From assembly GCA_023436205.1 (NCBI GenBank), contig JAEZKC010000136.1, positions 1 to 26,746 of the forward strand: a DNA stretch of 26,746 nt. The letters are read 5' to 3'. Positions 14,209-22,483 of the stretch are shown here, one piece after another. The DNA is from Fibrobacterota bacterium. Lineage in GTDB: Bacteria > Fibrobacterota > Chitinivibrionia > Chitinivibrionales > Chitinispirillaceae. The translations under genes were made by a program, and so were the position numbers. Each line of letters starts with the position of its first letter. Position 1 is the stretch's first letter. The notes under the pieces were generated by a model that did no database searches, was not told the origin of the DNA, and worked only from the letters and a program-made list of their open reading frames with translations.

Positions 14209-15351
14209 TTGAAAACACAAAGAGAACTATTCGATATACCCCACGAGATCGCCTATTTCAACTGCGCTTACAATTCTCCATTGTTGCTGGAATCGGCTAA
14301 AAGACTGCATGCTGGAGTTGATTCAAAGTGCCATCCGTGGGAAAGAACGCCTGGTGATTTTTTCAATGATGCAGAAAAAATCAGAGAGCTGGCATCGGAT
14401 ATTTTTGGTGGTGACTCGGATGGCTATGCAGTCGTCCCCTCAGCCAGTTATGGATTAAGCACGGCATCACGGATTTTAGAACCTTCCCTATCTGAGAACA
14501 GTGAGATTTTGCTTATCGATGAAGAGTTTCCCAGCATTGTCTTGCCATTTAGAAGGGTTGCTAAAGAAACCGGGGCTACGATAACTACTGTAAAAACACC
14601 TGCAAACGGAAACTGGACAGAAGCAATTCTAAATGGAATCAATGAAAAAGTTAAAGTCGTGGCAGTATCCTCATGCCACTGGACAAACGGAGCATTTATC
14701 GATTTGGCGGTAATTCGTAAGGCGTGTGATAGAGTTGATGCAAAACTAATAATCGACACAACACAGTCCCTGGGGGCAATGCCATTCTCGATGGATGAGA
14801 TAAGACCGGATTTTATGGTTGCGGCTGGTTATAAGTGGTTGCTTTGTCCTTACGGGTTCAGCCTCTTGTATGTTGATAAGAAATGGAGAAATGAGCGGCC
14901 GCTGGAGGAAACCTGGATTGCCAGAGTTAATGCGCAGGATTTCGCCAATCTGGTAAACTACTCTGATAATTACATGGATGGCTCAAGAAGATTTGATGTG
15001 GGTGAAAAATGCACCCCGACTATTTTGCCCGGAGCCATCGCCGCACTCGAGCAGATAAAAGCCTGGGGAGTAGCAGAAATAGCAGACACGTTATTGGATA
15101 TCAATCAACGGATTGGAGCACATCTTGTGCAATTGGGGTTTCAATTGCCGGACGTTTCACAGCGATGTCCACATATATTGGGAGCGATTGTGCCCGGCAC
15201 TTTTTCCGGTAACATAGTTAACGAGCTGAGAGAACGGAAAATATACATTAGTCAAAGAGGAAAATCTCTGCGTTTTGCGCCTCATGTGTATATAAATGAT
15301 AACGATGTTTATAGGCTAAATGAGGCGATTTCTGAAATAGTGAAAGCTTAA
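14209..15351 (+). CDS. Class V PLP-dependent aminotransferase (cysteine-desulfurase-like fold)
   Basis: This 380-residue fold-type I PLP enzyme has the expected order of motifs. SASYGLSTASRIL (78-90) is the phosphate-binding turn region. SSCHWTNGA (154-162) holds the ring-stacking His. IIDTTQSLGA (181-190) holds the Asp that contacts the pyridine nitrogen. AAGYKWLLCPYG (205-216) holds the Schiff-base lysine K209. The start is a TTG at 14209 because no in-frame ATG occurs before the middle of the gene. It could be a desulfurase, kynureninase-like or isopenicillin-epimerase-like enzyme; the substrate is unknown. No partner gene that would reveal a pathway is nearby. Confidence 0.85.
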   Translation: MKTQRELFDIPHEIAYFNCAYNSPLLLESAKRLHAGVDSKCHPWERTPGDFFNDAEKIRELASDIFGGDSDGYAVVPSASYGLSTASRILEPSLSENSEILLIDEEFPSIVLPFRRVAKETGATITTVKTPANGNWTEAILNGINEKVKVVAVSSCHWTNGAFIDLAVIRKACDRVDAKLIIDTTQSLGAMPFSMDEIRPDFMVAAGYKWLLCPYGFSLLYVDKKWRNERPLEETWIARVNAQDFANLVNYSDNYMDGSRRFDVGEKCTPTILPGAIAALEQIKAWGVAEIADTLLDINQRIGAHLVQLGFQLPDVSQRCPHILGAIVPGTFSGNIVNELRERKIYISQRGKSLRFAPHVYINDNDVYRLNEAISEIVKA

Positions 15352-15386
15352 GGCAGCGGCAAAACAAACACAAGGCTGGAAAAAAT

Positions 15387-15986
15387 ATGAAGTGTATCAA
15401 GGTTTCATTTCTTTTGTTGTTAAGGACTCTCTGTATGGCACAACCATATCCTGATTCCTTATCTTTCGATAAAATCATTCTGGAAGTTAAGGGAGATTTG
15501 AACGGGGATACGATTCCTGATTCTGTTGTCGTATCGCAAGACACATTAGATAATGCAGCACCCTATTGTCTGCAAATATTTTTAATTGAACCAACTGGTA
15601 AGCCTCAATTAATTGTCTCCACAACTTCTGCAATCGTGCCCCAATATCCAAACGGTAAATCAGAATATGCAGAGGGTAATGACTTCGATACAGTAACGAT
15701 AAAATCAAGAGTCATAAGTATCAGACAGTTACTAACAAGAGGGTATTATATCCACAAATACCGCTATCAGCACGGCAATTTCGAGCTGATTGGTTTTACC
15801 TCTGCCAGCTGTGACGGCAGCTCCACGTGCACCGATATTGATTTTAACCTGTCTACCGGGGTCAGAATTGAACGACAGACGTTAATAAGTGAGGATAAGC
15901 CATTCAGCAGTAAAAAAAGGATTGTAAAAATTAGGCCTCTTCCGTTATTGCAAGATGTGGTGCCTTTTTCATCGGAGTATTATTAA
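15387..15986 (+). CDS. Putative exported protein
   Basis: This 199-residue protein starts with a short signal-peptide-like stretch (MKCIKVSFLLLLRTLCMAQ) with a plausible cleavage site near residue 19. The mature part begins with DLNGDTIPDSVVV (37-49), a D-x-N-x-D calcium-loop pattern typical of FG-GAP or other beta-rich secreted proteins. A CDGSSTC motif (about 142-148) could form a disulfide. It probably acts in the periplasm or outside the cell. No family is recognised beyond that. It lies 35 bp after the aminotransferase in the same direction. Confidence 0.6.
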   Translation: MKCIKVSFLLLLRTLCMAQPYPDSLSFDKIILEVKGDLNGDTIPDSVVVSQDTLDNAAPYCLQIFLIEPTGKPQLIVSTTSAIVPQYPNGKSEYAEGNDFDTVTIKSRVISIRQLLTRGYYIHKYRYQHGNFELIGFTSASCDGSSTCTDIDFNLSTGVRIERQTLISEDKPFSSKKRIVKIRPLPLLQDVVPFSSEYY

Positions 15987-16016
15987 TAATCGCGCAAGTA
16001 GGAGTATCGACCTCAT

Positions 16017-16218
16017 ATGTTGGATTTATTCAAAAAGCTCATTGCTGAGAGCAGAAAGTTCGCAAAAAAAGAGAAGCTAAACAAAGCTGATGTAAAAAAA
16101 AAAGCTGTAAAGGAAATCCGACGTGAAAATCGTTCTTGATACCAATGTGATTGTATCGGGCGTTTGTACGGCCAGGAAAATCTATAATGCTGCCAGAAAT
16201 GGAATACGCAAAGCGTAA
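16017..16218 (+). pseudogene. Broken antitoxin / PIN-toxin pair, copy 2
   Basis: An ATG at 16017 opens a 40-codon frame ending LNKADVKKKAVKEIRRENRS. It resembles only the C-terminal tail of antitoxins that pair with PIN toxins, so the DNA-binding half is missing. The toxin start overlaps it (GTG 16123) and reads MKIVLDTNVIVSGV, the classic PIN-domain opening with its first catalytic Asp, then stops after 31 codons at 16218. The 14-nt overlap and gene order are those of a normal toxin-antitoxin operon. It matches copy 1 at 13133-13294 almost throughout. Confidence 0.75.
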
Positions 16219-16666
16219 AATGGATTATCGAATCTCCAAAATGAAAATTGATATTCATTTGTTGGTATTCACTTTATTGCCAATAGGCTTGCTCATTCCA
16301 GTTGTTTTGCTGCACGATCACATTGTTATACGGATTGTGATGGCAGTAATGTGTTTGCTTTCAGCATTGATTATCATAGACCTTTATCGGCCTACTATTT
16401 TCTCCGGTGATCTTCCTTTACCGGCAAAAAAGGACTGGGTCACACTTATGATGAATGCGGGGAAGCGTGATAAGATAAGTAAAGCCGATGTGGTGGGGTT
16501 TCTGATCAAAAAGGGTCGCCTGCAAAAAGACGAGCTGGGGATTGTTGAAATCATGCACAGGCAATCATTTGCCGCTGTAAAGAGAGACAAGGTTCAACGA
16601 TTGCTCAAGCTCGTGGCAAACGAGACCATAAAGAGGAAGCAGGTTTCGGTTTCGATCTCGTATTGA
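16187..16666 (+). CDS. Membrane protein with DbpA-type RNA-binding domain
   Basis: This is about 159 residues long. It has two closely spaced membrane segments (about 25-43 and 46-66), then a C-terminal domain KDWVTLMMNAGKRDKISKAD...GFLIKKG...VAVKRDK-like...IKRKQVSVSI (about 83-157). That domain matches the RNA-binding domain found at the C-terminus of DbpA-family DEAD-box helicases. In DbpA it binds 23S rRNA hairpin 92. Here no helicase core is present and the domain is tethered to a membrane anchor. The start at 16187 is chosen because AGG lies about 10 nt upstream; 16151 and 16220 are alternatives. Its 5' end overlaps the toxin remnant, which suggests a junction. Confidence 0.65.
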   Translation: MLPEMEYAKRKMDYRISKMKIDIHLLVFTLLPIGLLIPVVLLHDHIVIRIVMAVMCLLSALIIIDLYRPTIFSGDLPLPAKKDWVTLMMNAGKRDKISKADVVGFLIKKGRLQKDELGIVEIMHRQSFAAVKRDKVQRLLKLVANETIKRKQVSVSISY

Positions 16667-16687
16667 AGTCAGCAGTGGGCATTTGTC

Positions 16688-16990
16688 ATTACACTTCGAC
16701 TCCGGCGGACCTACGCTCAGTGTGAGCGGAGCGTGGCGGCATCCAATAAGAAATCACCTGCTGGTTCTGAATCGTGCAGTCATGCCGTCGTGATGGCGTA
16801 TAGTCTCTTTAGATTACACTTCGACTCCGGCGGACCTACGCTCAGTGTGAGAGGAGCATGGCGGCATCCAATAAGAAATCACCTGCCGGTTCTTAATCGT
16901 GCAGTCATGCAGTCGTAAAGTCGTATAGTCTCTTTAGATTACACTTCGACTTCGGCGGACCTACGCTCAGTGTGAGCGGAGCGTGGCGGC
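16688..16990 (+). repeat. 125-bp tandem repeat, about 2.4 copies
   Basis: Near-identical units start at 16688, 16813 and 16938, exactly 125 bp apart; the third copy stops after about 53 bp. Each unit opens with ATTACACTTCGACT and contains the perfect palindrome CGCTCA-GTG-TGAGCG (the second unit has one change). A further fragment, GGAGCGTGGCGG, recurs at about 17021. It fills most of the 457-base gap between the DbpA-domain gene and the prkA operon, and no gene is supported in it. Confidence 0.9.
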
Positions 16991-17065
16991 TATTGTAAAA
17001 CGGAATTGGTTTTTTAATCCGGAGCGTGGCGGTAGATAAGCGAAGACGGGACAGAAGAGAAAAGC

Positions 17066-17094
17066 AAAAAAGGCCACAGGTTTCCCTGCAGCCT
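17066..17094 (-). terminator. Rho-independent terminator of the prkA operon
   Basis: On the minus strand AGGC-TG-CAGG, a GAAA tetraloop, then CCTG-TG-GCCT form a stem with an internal TG/TG mismatch, followed by TTTTT. It lies 30 bp past the stop of the last operon gene. Confidence 0.75.
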
Positions 17095-17123
17095 TCTTGT
17101 ACCCCTATCAGAAACTTTCGTTC

Positions 17124-19415
17124 TTACGACACATCAAACTTCCTCGCCAGATCATCATCTATCACATAGATGCACACCTCTTTGGCTCCCTGCTCCGTAT
17201 AACCGAACTTCTTCCGTAAATTACGAATCAGGTACTTAACATCATCTCGTATGCGCTTGTCATAGGTCTTGAAATCCTTGTTGCCGTAATCTTTTATCGC
17301 ACGCCGGAAATTGTCGTTATCAAGGAATGGATCCAAAGCCTTTTCCTTGAGGTTCTGAACATATCTCTCCTGCAGTGCTTTGAAAAGAGCAGTCTCTGTA
17401 ACCGGAAGATCATTGAGCATCATATCCTGAGTCAAGGTCTTCGAAGTGTACTCCTTCTGGGTCTCTTCTCTAAAGGACCAGCGCCTCGAAGCACCCACCC
17501 CGGCTCCAAGAAGCCTGCTTTCGATACTCTCGAAAAACTCCTCGGTTATTTTAAGCCGTTCTCCGGTATAGGTGCAAAGTTCAAACGCCGGGGGTTCGAA
17601 ATTGACTGCGAAGATATAGTTGAGAATGTCGCGTTCAATCTGCTCTTCGTTATAGTAGTAAAGGGATTCCTTCACTTCCTGAAGAACCGTGTAGTTGTAC
17701 ATCCTCAGCATCGAATCAAGAAAACCCGCCGGAATGGACCGCATCAGATCTCTCTTTTTACTGAGAAAGAATTCCACCAGGTTTGACATGCTGATGAGCT
17801 TTCCCTGGCGGGAATAGGTCGAAATGAACTCATTGAAAATCTTGATAGAATCTCTTCCGGATATTCCGCTAATTCCCTCTCTATCCGATTCCCCGATGAT
17901 CTTGCGACGCCGCTTGGCAGTCAGGTTCTTTCGGTCCTCCTCGGATAACCAGGAGGGAATAATGCCTGCATATATCTCCATTTTAAGCAGCTGAAGATTT
18001 TCGTCACAATAAAGGTTGTATTTTTTCGGATCGCCTATCCACTCAAGAAGCGCCTCCGAACGAGTGTTCATGCGTGAAGAGATGATAATCCGGGCGAAAT
18101 TTCCGAGCACTCTGGGTAGAAATGCTTCTTCGATATTTACACCAAAGGTGTTTCTGTAAATCTTAACCTCTGTGGACAAATCGAGAACATAAGGGATGTT
18201 CAGATATTCTATTCTGTCGGAAAAGGATCTGAATTCCTTCACATTGTTCTGGTCTTCAGGATTCATGATTGCCAGAAGAAGCGAGTTCACATTTTCCTCG
18301 ACATCATCCACCTTGTGAACCCCTTCACTTATAATATTATGGAGTTCAATCAGACGTTCGGTGTTATGAGATTTAACATCCATGAGGGCGTAGATGCCAT
18401 TATTTGTTTTGGCATAACGCGAATAGATATAATACACCTCGGATGTGTCATGCAGGAGCGAATCAAGTTTGCGCTGCACGAAATTATTATAGACAACCGG
18501 GCTTTCCGGAGGTCGGTCACCGGGATTGAAAACGGTAATACCCTCACCGAGACGTCTGTTGAATCTGTAGTGACGGGCGTACAACATCTGGTGAACTATG
18601 TCGGGACTCTTGAATTTATTTAACAGTGCCCTGTAAAGACTGCTGCAGAATGTGCATGGCTTGTCCTTGAAAACCCAATGGTATTCCTTGTCGTTAAAGA
18701 GAACATCTTTAAACGGAGAATCGGCGAACAGATCACTGTAAAAATGCTCCCGATGCTTTTTGGGAATCATGGCCAGCGGATGATCATGGCTGGGGCAGGG
18801 GATCTCCAGAATGCCATCATTTGTTGATGACAGCCGTTCCCTCAATTTACCCATAGTCCTCTCTTTTGATCCACCCAGAAGCAACGCTATCTGCTCAAGT
18901 ATCGGTTCTGAGTCAAGCTGGGAATTGAAAAGGGAAGTGTCCAGGCGCCAGACTACTTCATAGCGCATTCCCTCTTCAGAATTGGCGTAATTTTCAAGCT
19001 TACGAAGAAGGTTATTCAGAAAAGTGCTTTTACCGCATCCCGGAGGACCGTTAAAAATGTAAATCTTATTCTGCTGAGCACCCCTGCGCATACCTTCAAC
19101 CATGTTGATAAGCCGGTTGGCAAAAATGCGGTCGGCAAAAAACGGACGGTCAGTCTCGTTTTCGAAAAGACGACTGCAGTCATAGTTTACATAGTGTATG
19201 GACTCAGGGTCGTTCGGGTATTCATCAATGCCAGGACCGATATTCATGGCAATCATGTCATGGAACACCTGAAACACATTACGCAGCACCATGCGGGGAG
19301 AGGCTACCAGTTCCCGCAGAAACTCCTCAAAGGAGATTGCAGGCCTGCGGCTGCGGTCGGTCATAAGCTGATTAAGAGTATCGATTGCATTTTTCACGCT
19401 CGTTGTTTCGGCCAT
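17124..19415 (-). CDS. Second PrkA-family AAA+ ATPase/kinase-like protein
   Basis: This 763-residue protein has a Walker A GPPGCGKS at 123-130, a middle segment with CPSHDHPLAMIP (207-218) and KPCTFC (252-257), and a long C-terminal region. The PL-x-IP pattern after a Cys/His cluster and the later GIYALMDVKSH...ERLIELHNII stretch match the PrkA serine-kinase family. The usual acidic Walker B-type residues read differently here (GIYALMD instead of G-x-x-E-F-x-E). The Cys/His set (C207, H210, H212, C254, C257) could bind zinc. It is last in the operon, 54 bp after spoVR, and is probably a partner or regulator of the same stress module. It is not a copy of the first PrkA, whose sequence is very different. 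Confidence 0.8.
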   Translation of the reverse strand: MAETTSVKNAIDTLNQLMTDRSRRPAISFEEFLRELVASPRMVLRNVFQVFHDMIAMNIGPGIDEYPNDPESIHYVNYDCSRLFENETDRPFFADRIFANRLINMVEGMRRGAQQNKIYIFNGPPGCGKSTFLNNLLRKLENYANSEEGMRYEVVWRLDTSLFNSQLDSEPILEQIALLLGGSKERTMGKLRERLSSTNDGILEIPCPSHDHPLAMIPKKHREHFYSDLFADSPFKDVLFNDKEYHWVFKDKPCTFCSSLYRALLNKFKSPDIVHQMLYARHYRFNRRLGEGITVFNPGDRPPESPVVYNNFVQRKLDSLLHDTSEVYYIYSRYAKTNNGIYALMDVKSHNTERLIELHNIISEGVHKVDDVEENVNSLLLAIMNPEDQNNVKEFRSFSDRIEYLNIPYVLDLSTEVKIYRNTFGVNIEEAFLPRVLGNFARIIISSRMNTRSEALLEWIGDPKKYNLYCDENLQLLKMEIYAGIIPSWLSEEDRKNLTAKRRRKIIGESDREGISGISGRDSIKIFNEFISTYSRQGKLISMSNLVEFFLSKKRDLMRSIPAGFLDSMLRMYNYTVLQEVKESLYYYNEEQIERDILNYIFAVNFEPPAFELCTYTGERLKITEEFFESIESRLLGAGVGASRRWSFREETQKEYTSKTLTQDMMLNDLPVTETALFKALQERYVQNLKEKALDPFLDNDNFRRAIKDYGNKDFKTYDKRIRDDVKYLIRNLRKKFGYTEQGAKEVCIYVIDDDLARKFDVS

Positions 19416-19469
19416 GATGCTCTTCTTTTCATTATTAGTTGTGAACTGAATTGAACTGGAGCATTATGC

Positions 19470-21110
19470 TCAGGTCAGAACCTTCCGCGACAGCTTTCTG
19501 TCTTTCATGGTGTAGAGCACTCTTTGCCAGCGAAGCTCTTTGGAGGCCCCGTTCTCGTTTTTTCTGATTGCACGTCCTGCACTGCCGGAGCGGTTATCCC
19601 GTTCCACTTCGCTGGTTTCAAGCTGAACCGGACCACCCCACAGAAACTCCAGACCCAGTAAAACATTGGACACGAATTCCGTAATGAGCGGTTTGCCTTC
19701 AAAATGGTGATAGAGATAGAGCACGCCGTTGGCATCGCGATCCGGGTCAACTGTAATGAACGGCGGGTGGTAAAGGCTGTCCTGAAGCATCTTTTTGTAA
19801 TCTTCGGCTTTTCGGCTCTTTACATAATATTCCCACACCATCCGGTTTTGATTAAGCCTTTTGCCTGCCACGAACAGATCATGCTTGGAGACAAAGTCCT
19901 GATCGACAAAGGCATCGATGAAAAGGTAATCACAAAGATTTCTTCTGACATCGAAGATAAGTTCATCGCCTTTGCCTGAAGCCGCGTCGAAATCCATTCT
20001 TTCCCGTAAAGAACTTATTTTCTGGTAGTCTCTTGAATGTTTACCTTTGTCACCCAGTTCCTCTATGTACTGAAAAACTCTGATCCCCAGGGCATAGGGG
20101 TTGAGGCCCACTCTGGGCATGCTGGCTATTCCTGCATGCAGACGGGCGAAATCAACTTCGTGACCCAGTATGCGATTATCGGAAAGAAAGAGCTTCTCAT
20201 GCCAGTAACTGGCCCATCCTTCATTCATGATCTTGGTGCGAATCTGCGGCTGAAAAAACAGTGAAGTCTTTCTCACGACTTCGATCACTGATTTCATCCA
20301 CTGGTTTTTGCCTTTGTTCAGATTATCAGAGTGTTTCAGAATGTACTGAATGATATCGTGTTTGCCCTCGGACCTGGTGCCAGTCTGTTTTTCATAATAG
20401 GAGGTGAACTCAGGAAACCGGCGATGTACTTCAGTAAAGAAAACCTGTTCAGCGATTGTCTTATCCTGACGTAAACAGTTATTGTACCTTTCGACCTCCT
20501 TGATGTATTCGGGCATGGGGAGGCGTTTCAGTTGCAGGAATACATCGAAATAATAATCGAGAGCACTCTGTTCGATGGCATTGTTAACATTGTCAATTCG
20601 GGAAAGCTCAGAATGGTATCCCACCAGATTGTCTATGCCTCTGGCGAACTCTATCACATAATCCACCCATCGGCCGTGCTCTGAACGCAACTTGGCAATG
20701 GTGCGCTTGTCTGATAAAGCCTGACCGGTGAAATCATAATCCCAGGTGTTGCGGAAATACTGATTTGACCTGAAAAAGTCGATATGTGCCAGCACATGAT
20801 AGAAAATCATCACATTCATCCAGTCGGGATTGTTGTCGTTGTAAAACGAAATCGCCGGTCTGGTGTTGATGACAGTTTCGTAGGGGTTGTTAGGATAGAG
20901 CTCATAGCGACCTTTCTCCTTGAGACACTCCACATCATGTACCCAGTAATCGTATAGGGTGGGTATCATAAGTTTGGGAGTGAGTTCAATGAGGTCCCGA
21001 TTGGTGACGATGTATTCCAGCGTTTCATCACCAAAGCGAAGGCCCGCTGCATAGGCTCGTTCCTTGCAGCCCTCCATTATCTTTTTGGTCTTCTGATCTA
21101 CTAATTCCAT
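19470..21110 (-). CDS. spoVR: SpoVR family protein
   Basis: This 546-residue protein has the SpoVR hallmarks: FYHVLAHIDFF (103-113), NEGWASYWHEKLF (296-308) and GLNPYALGIRVFQYIEE (335-351). SpoVR is needed for spore cortex formation in B. subtilis, but in non-sporulating bacteria (YcgB in E. coli) it travels with PrkA and DUF444 proteins, and its biochemical role is not settled. The start codon immediately follows the stop of the DUF444 gene (TAAATG), so the two are tightly coupled. This position in the operon is the usual one. Confidence 0.93.
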   Translation of the reverse strand: MELVDQKTKKIMEGCKERAYAAGLRFGDETLEYIVTNRDLIELTPKLMIPTLYDYWVHDVECLKEKGRYELYPNNPYETVINTRPAISFYNDNNPDWMNVMIFYHVLAHIDFFRSNQYFRNTWDYDFTGQALSDKRTIAKLRSEHGRWVDYVIEFARGIDNLVGYHSELSRIDNVNNAIEQSALDYYFDVFLQLKRLPMPEYIKEVERYNNCLRQDKTIAEQVFFTEVHRRFPEFTSYYEKQTGTRSEGKHDIIQYILKHSDNLNKGKNQWMKSVIEVVRKTSLFFQPQIRTKIMNEGWASYWHEKLFLSDNRILGHEVDFARLHAGIASMPRVGLNPYALGIRVFQYIEELGDKGKHSRDYQKISSLRERMDFDAASGKGDELIFDVRRNLCDYLFIDAFVDQDFVSKHDLFVAGKRLNQNRMVWEYYVKSRKAEDYKKMLQDSLYHPPFITVDPDRDANGVLYLYHHFEGKPLITEFVSNVLLGLEFLWGGPVQLETSEVERDNRSGSAGRAIRKNENGASKELRWQRVLYTMKDRKLSRKVLT

Positions 21111-22475
21111 TTATTTCAAAACCTCTGTGGAGAGCAGTTTTTTGATTCCTTCGATAAGCCTCGACTCGTCCGCGTTTTCATGAATGATATCCATGCGCAG
21201 ATAGTCTTCGTATTCGCCAAGTAACCCGGAGTCTTCTATGTACTTCTGCACTTCCGTTTTCTGACCGGCGCTGTAACTGTGCTCGGCTACTGTGATACCT
21301 ACCCGGCTTGCATAGGAGAGCATTTTTTTCAGTTCCGGAATTGCCTTCTCGCCAACAGCATCCCAGTCGTCTCCATCCGTTCCCTGGAAGACGAAGATGT
21401 TGTATTCCTGGGCAAGGTTTTCCTTTTCCACAATCTCATTCACCAGGCTGTAAGCTGCACTGACCTGTGTACCACCTGCCACCTTGGAGTTATAGTAATT
21501 GTAAAAGTCGGGAACTTCCTTGGCTTCGGTATCATGCACTATAAACCGTGTTTCGACCCGCTTTGCATACTGATACAGTAACCAGCTGTAAATTAGTACA
21601 TGCTGCGCCACCACCAGTTCGGTGCATTTCCCGGCCATTGATCCGGAGTAATCTCTTACAAAGAACACCATAGCCTGAGATTCGTAATCCTTCTCTTTTG
21701 ACAGTACGCGATACATTCTGTCTCTGGGAGAGACCAGAAACGATGTGGTATCGATATTGTTTATATCTGCAATACGGTTAAGCCCGATATTAGTTTCAAG
21801 AACTTTTCTGAGAGTGGCCTTTTTATCAAGAACCTGACCAAACCCTCTGTTTTTATCGGTTATATCGTAAGTGAATCTGGTAAGCGCCCGTTTCGTGCCG
21901 CGGTCTTTGAGATTGGGAAGCTCAAACTGTTGAGTGAGAATCCTTCCCAGATCATAAGCGCTGGATTCCATCTCATGACCGGACCCATTGCCGTCACCGG
22001 ACCCGTTGCCATCACCCTGCTGTTCCGGCCTGATCGGCTGCTCCCCGATAATTTCACCCTCTTCACCGTTGCCACTACCCCCGGCTTCCCCCTCCTGCGA
22101 AGGATCGGGGATGGAATCATGCAGAAGCTTTTCCTCCACGGTGGAGGGAACGATAATCACTGAATCGTTCGCCCCTCTGCCGGGTTTGAAGAGACGGCCA
22201 ACCCTGATTTTTCGGGGAAAGCCATCTTTTTCTCTCCGCTGATCCCGCTCAAGAAGTTCGTCAATGGTGGATATTCCCATATCAGTCGTGAAAGAGGGCT
22301 CACTGACATTCATGAGAACGGAATAGTCGTTCCCGGTGTACAGGCCGGGAGTTTTATCTCCGCCGGTTTCAGTAACTGCCGGATCGTGATTTTCTCCGGC
22401 AGATGCCTCCTCCGATTTCCTGATCCGGGATTTCATCTCCGAAAAGGATAATTCATTGAGTTCTTCTGAATTCAT
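21111..22475 (-). CDS. yeaH: DUF444 / YeaH family vWA-like protein
   Basis: This 454-residue protein has an N-terminal acidic region and a Gly/Ser/Glu-rich linker (about 130-167, including two GDGNGSG units). A von Willebrand A-like domain follows, with the metal-binding DYSGSM (275-280), the GGTQVSAA threonine (about 332-339) and QGTDGDDW (about 362-369). YeaH-type proteins act with the kinase PrkA/YeaG in stress and starvation responses. AGGAG lies just before the start, 8 bp after the prkA stop. The linker repeats are unusual in length but otherwise the protein is typical. Confidence 0.92.
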   Translation of the reverse strand: MNSEELNELSFSEMKSRIRKSEEASAGENHDPAVTETGGDKTPGLYTGNDYSVLMNVSEPSFTTDMGISTIDELLERDQRREKDGFPRKIRVGRLFKPGRGANDSVIIVPSTVEEKLLHDSIPDPSQEGEAGGSGNGEEGEIIGEQPIRPEQQGDGNGSGDGNGSGHEMESSAYDLGRILTQQFELPNLKDRGTKRALTRFTYDITDKNRGFGQVLDKKATLRKVLETNIGLNRIADINNIDTTSFLVSPRDRMYRVLSKEKDYESQAMVFFVRDYSGSMAGKCTELVVAQHVLIYSWLLYQYAKRVETRFIVHDTEAKEVPDFYNYYNSKVAGGTQVSAAYSLVNEIVEKENLAQEYNIFVFQGTDGDDWDAVGEKAIPELKKMLSYASRVGITVAEHSYSAGQKTEVQKYIEDSGLLGEYEDYLRMDIIHENADESRLIEGIKKLLSTEVLK

Positions 22476-22483
22476 GAAACTCC

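Noticed and set aside
16733..16918. 61-codon frame in the 125-bp tandem repeats
   Set aside because: It only reflects the repeated sequence and has no start signal.
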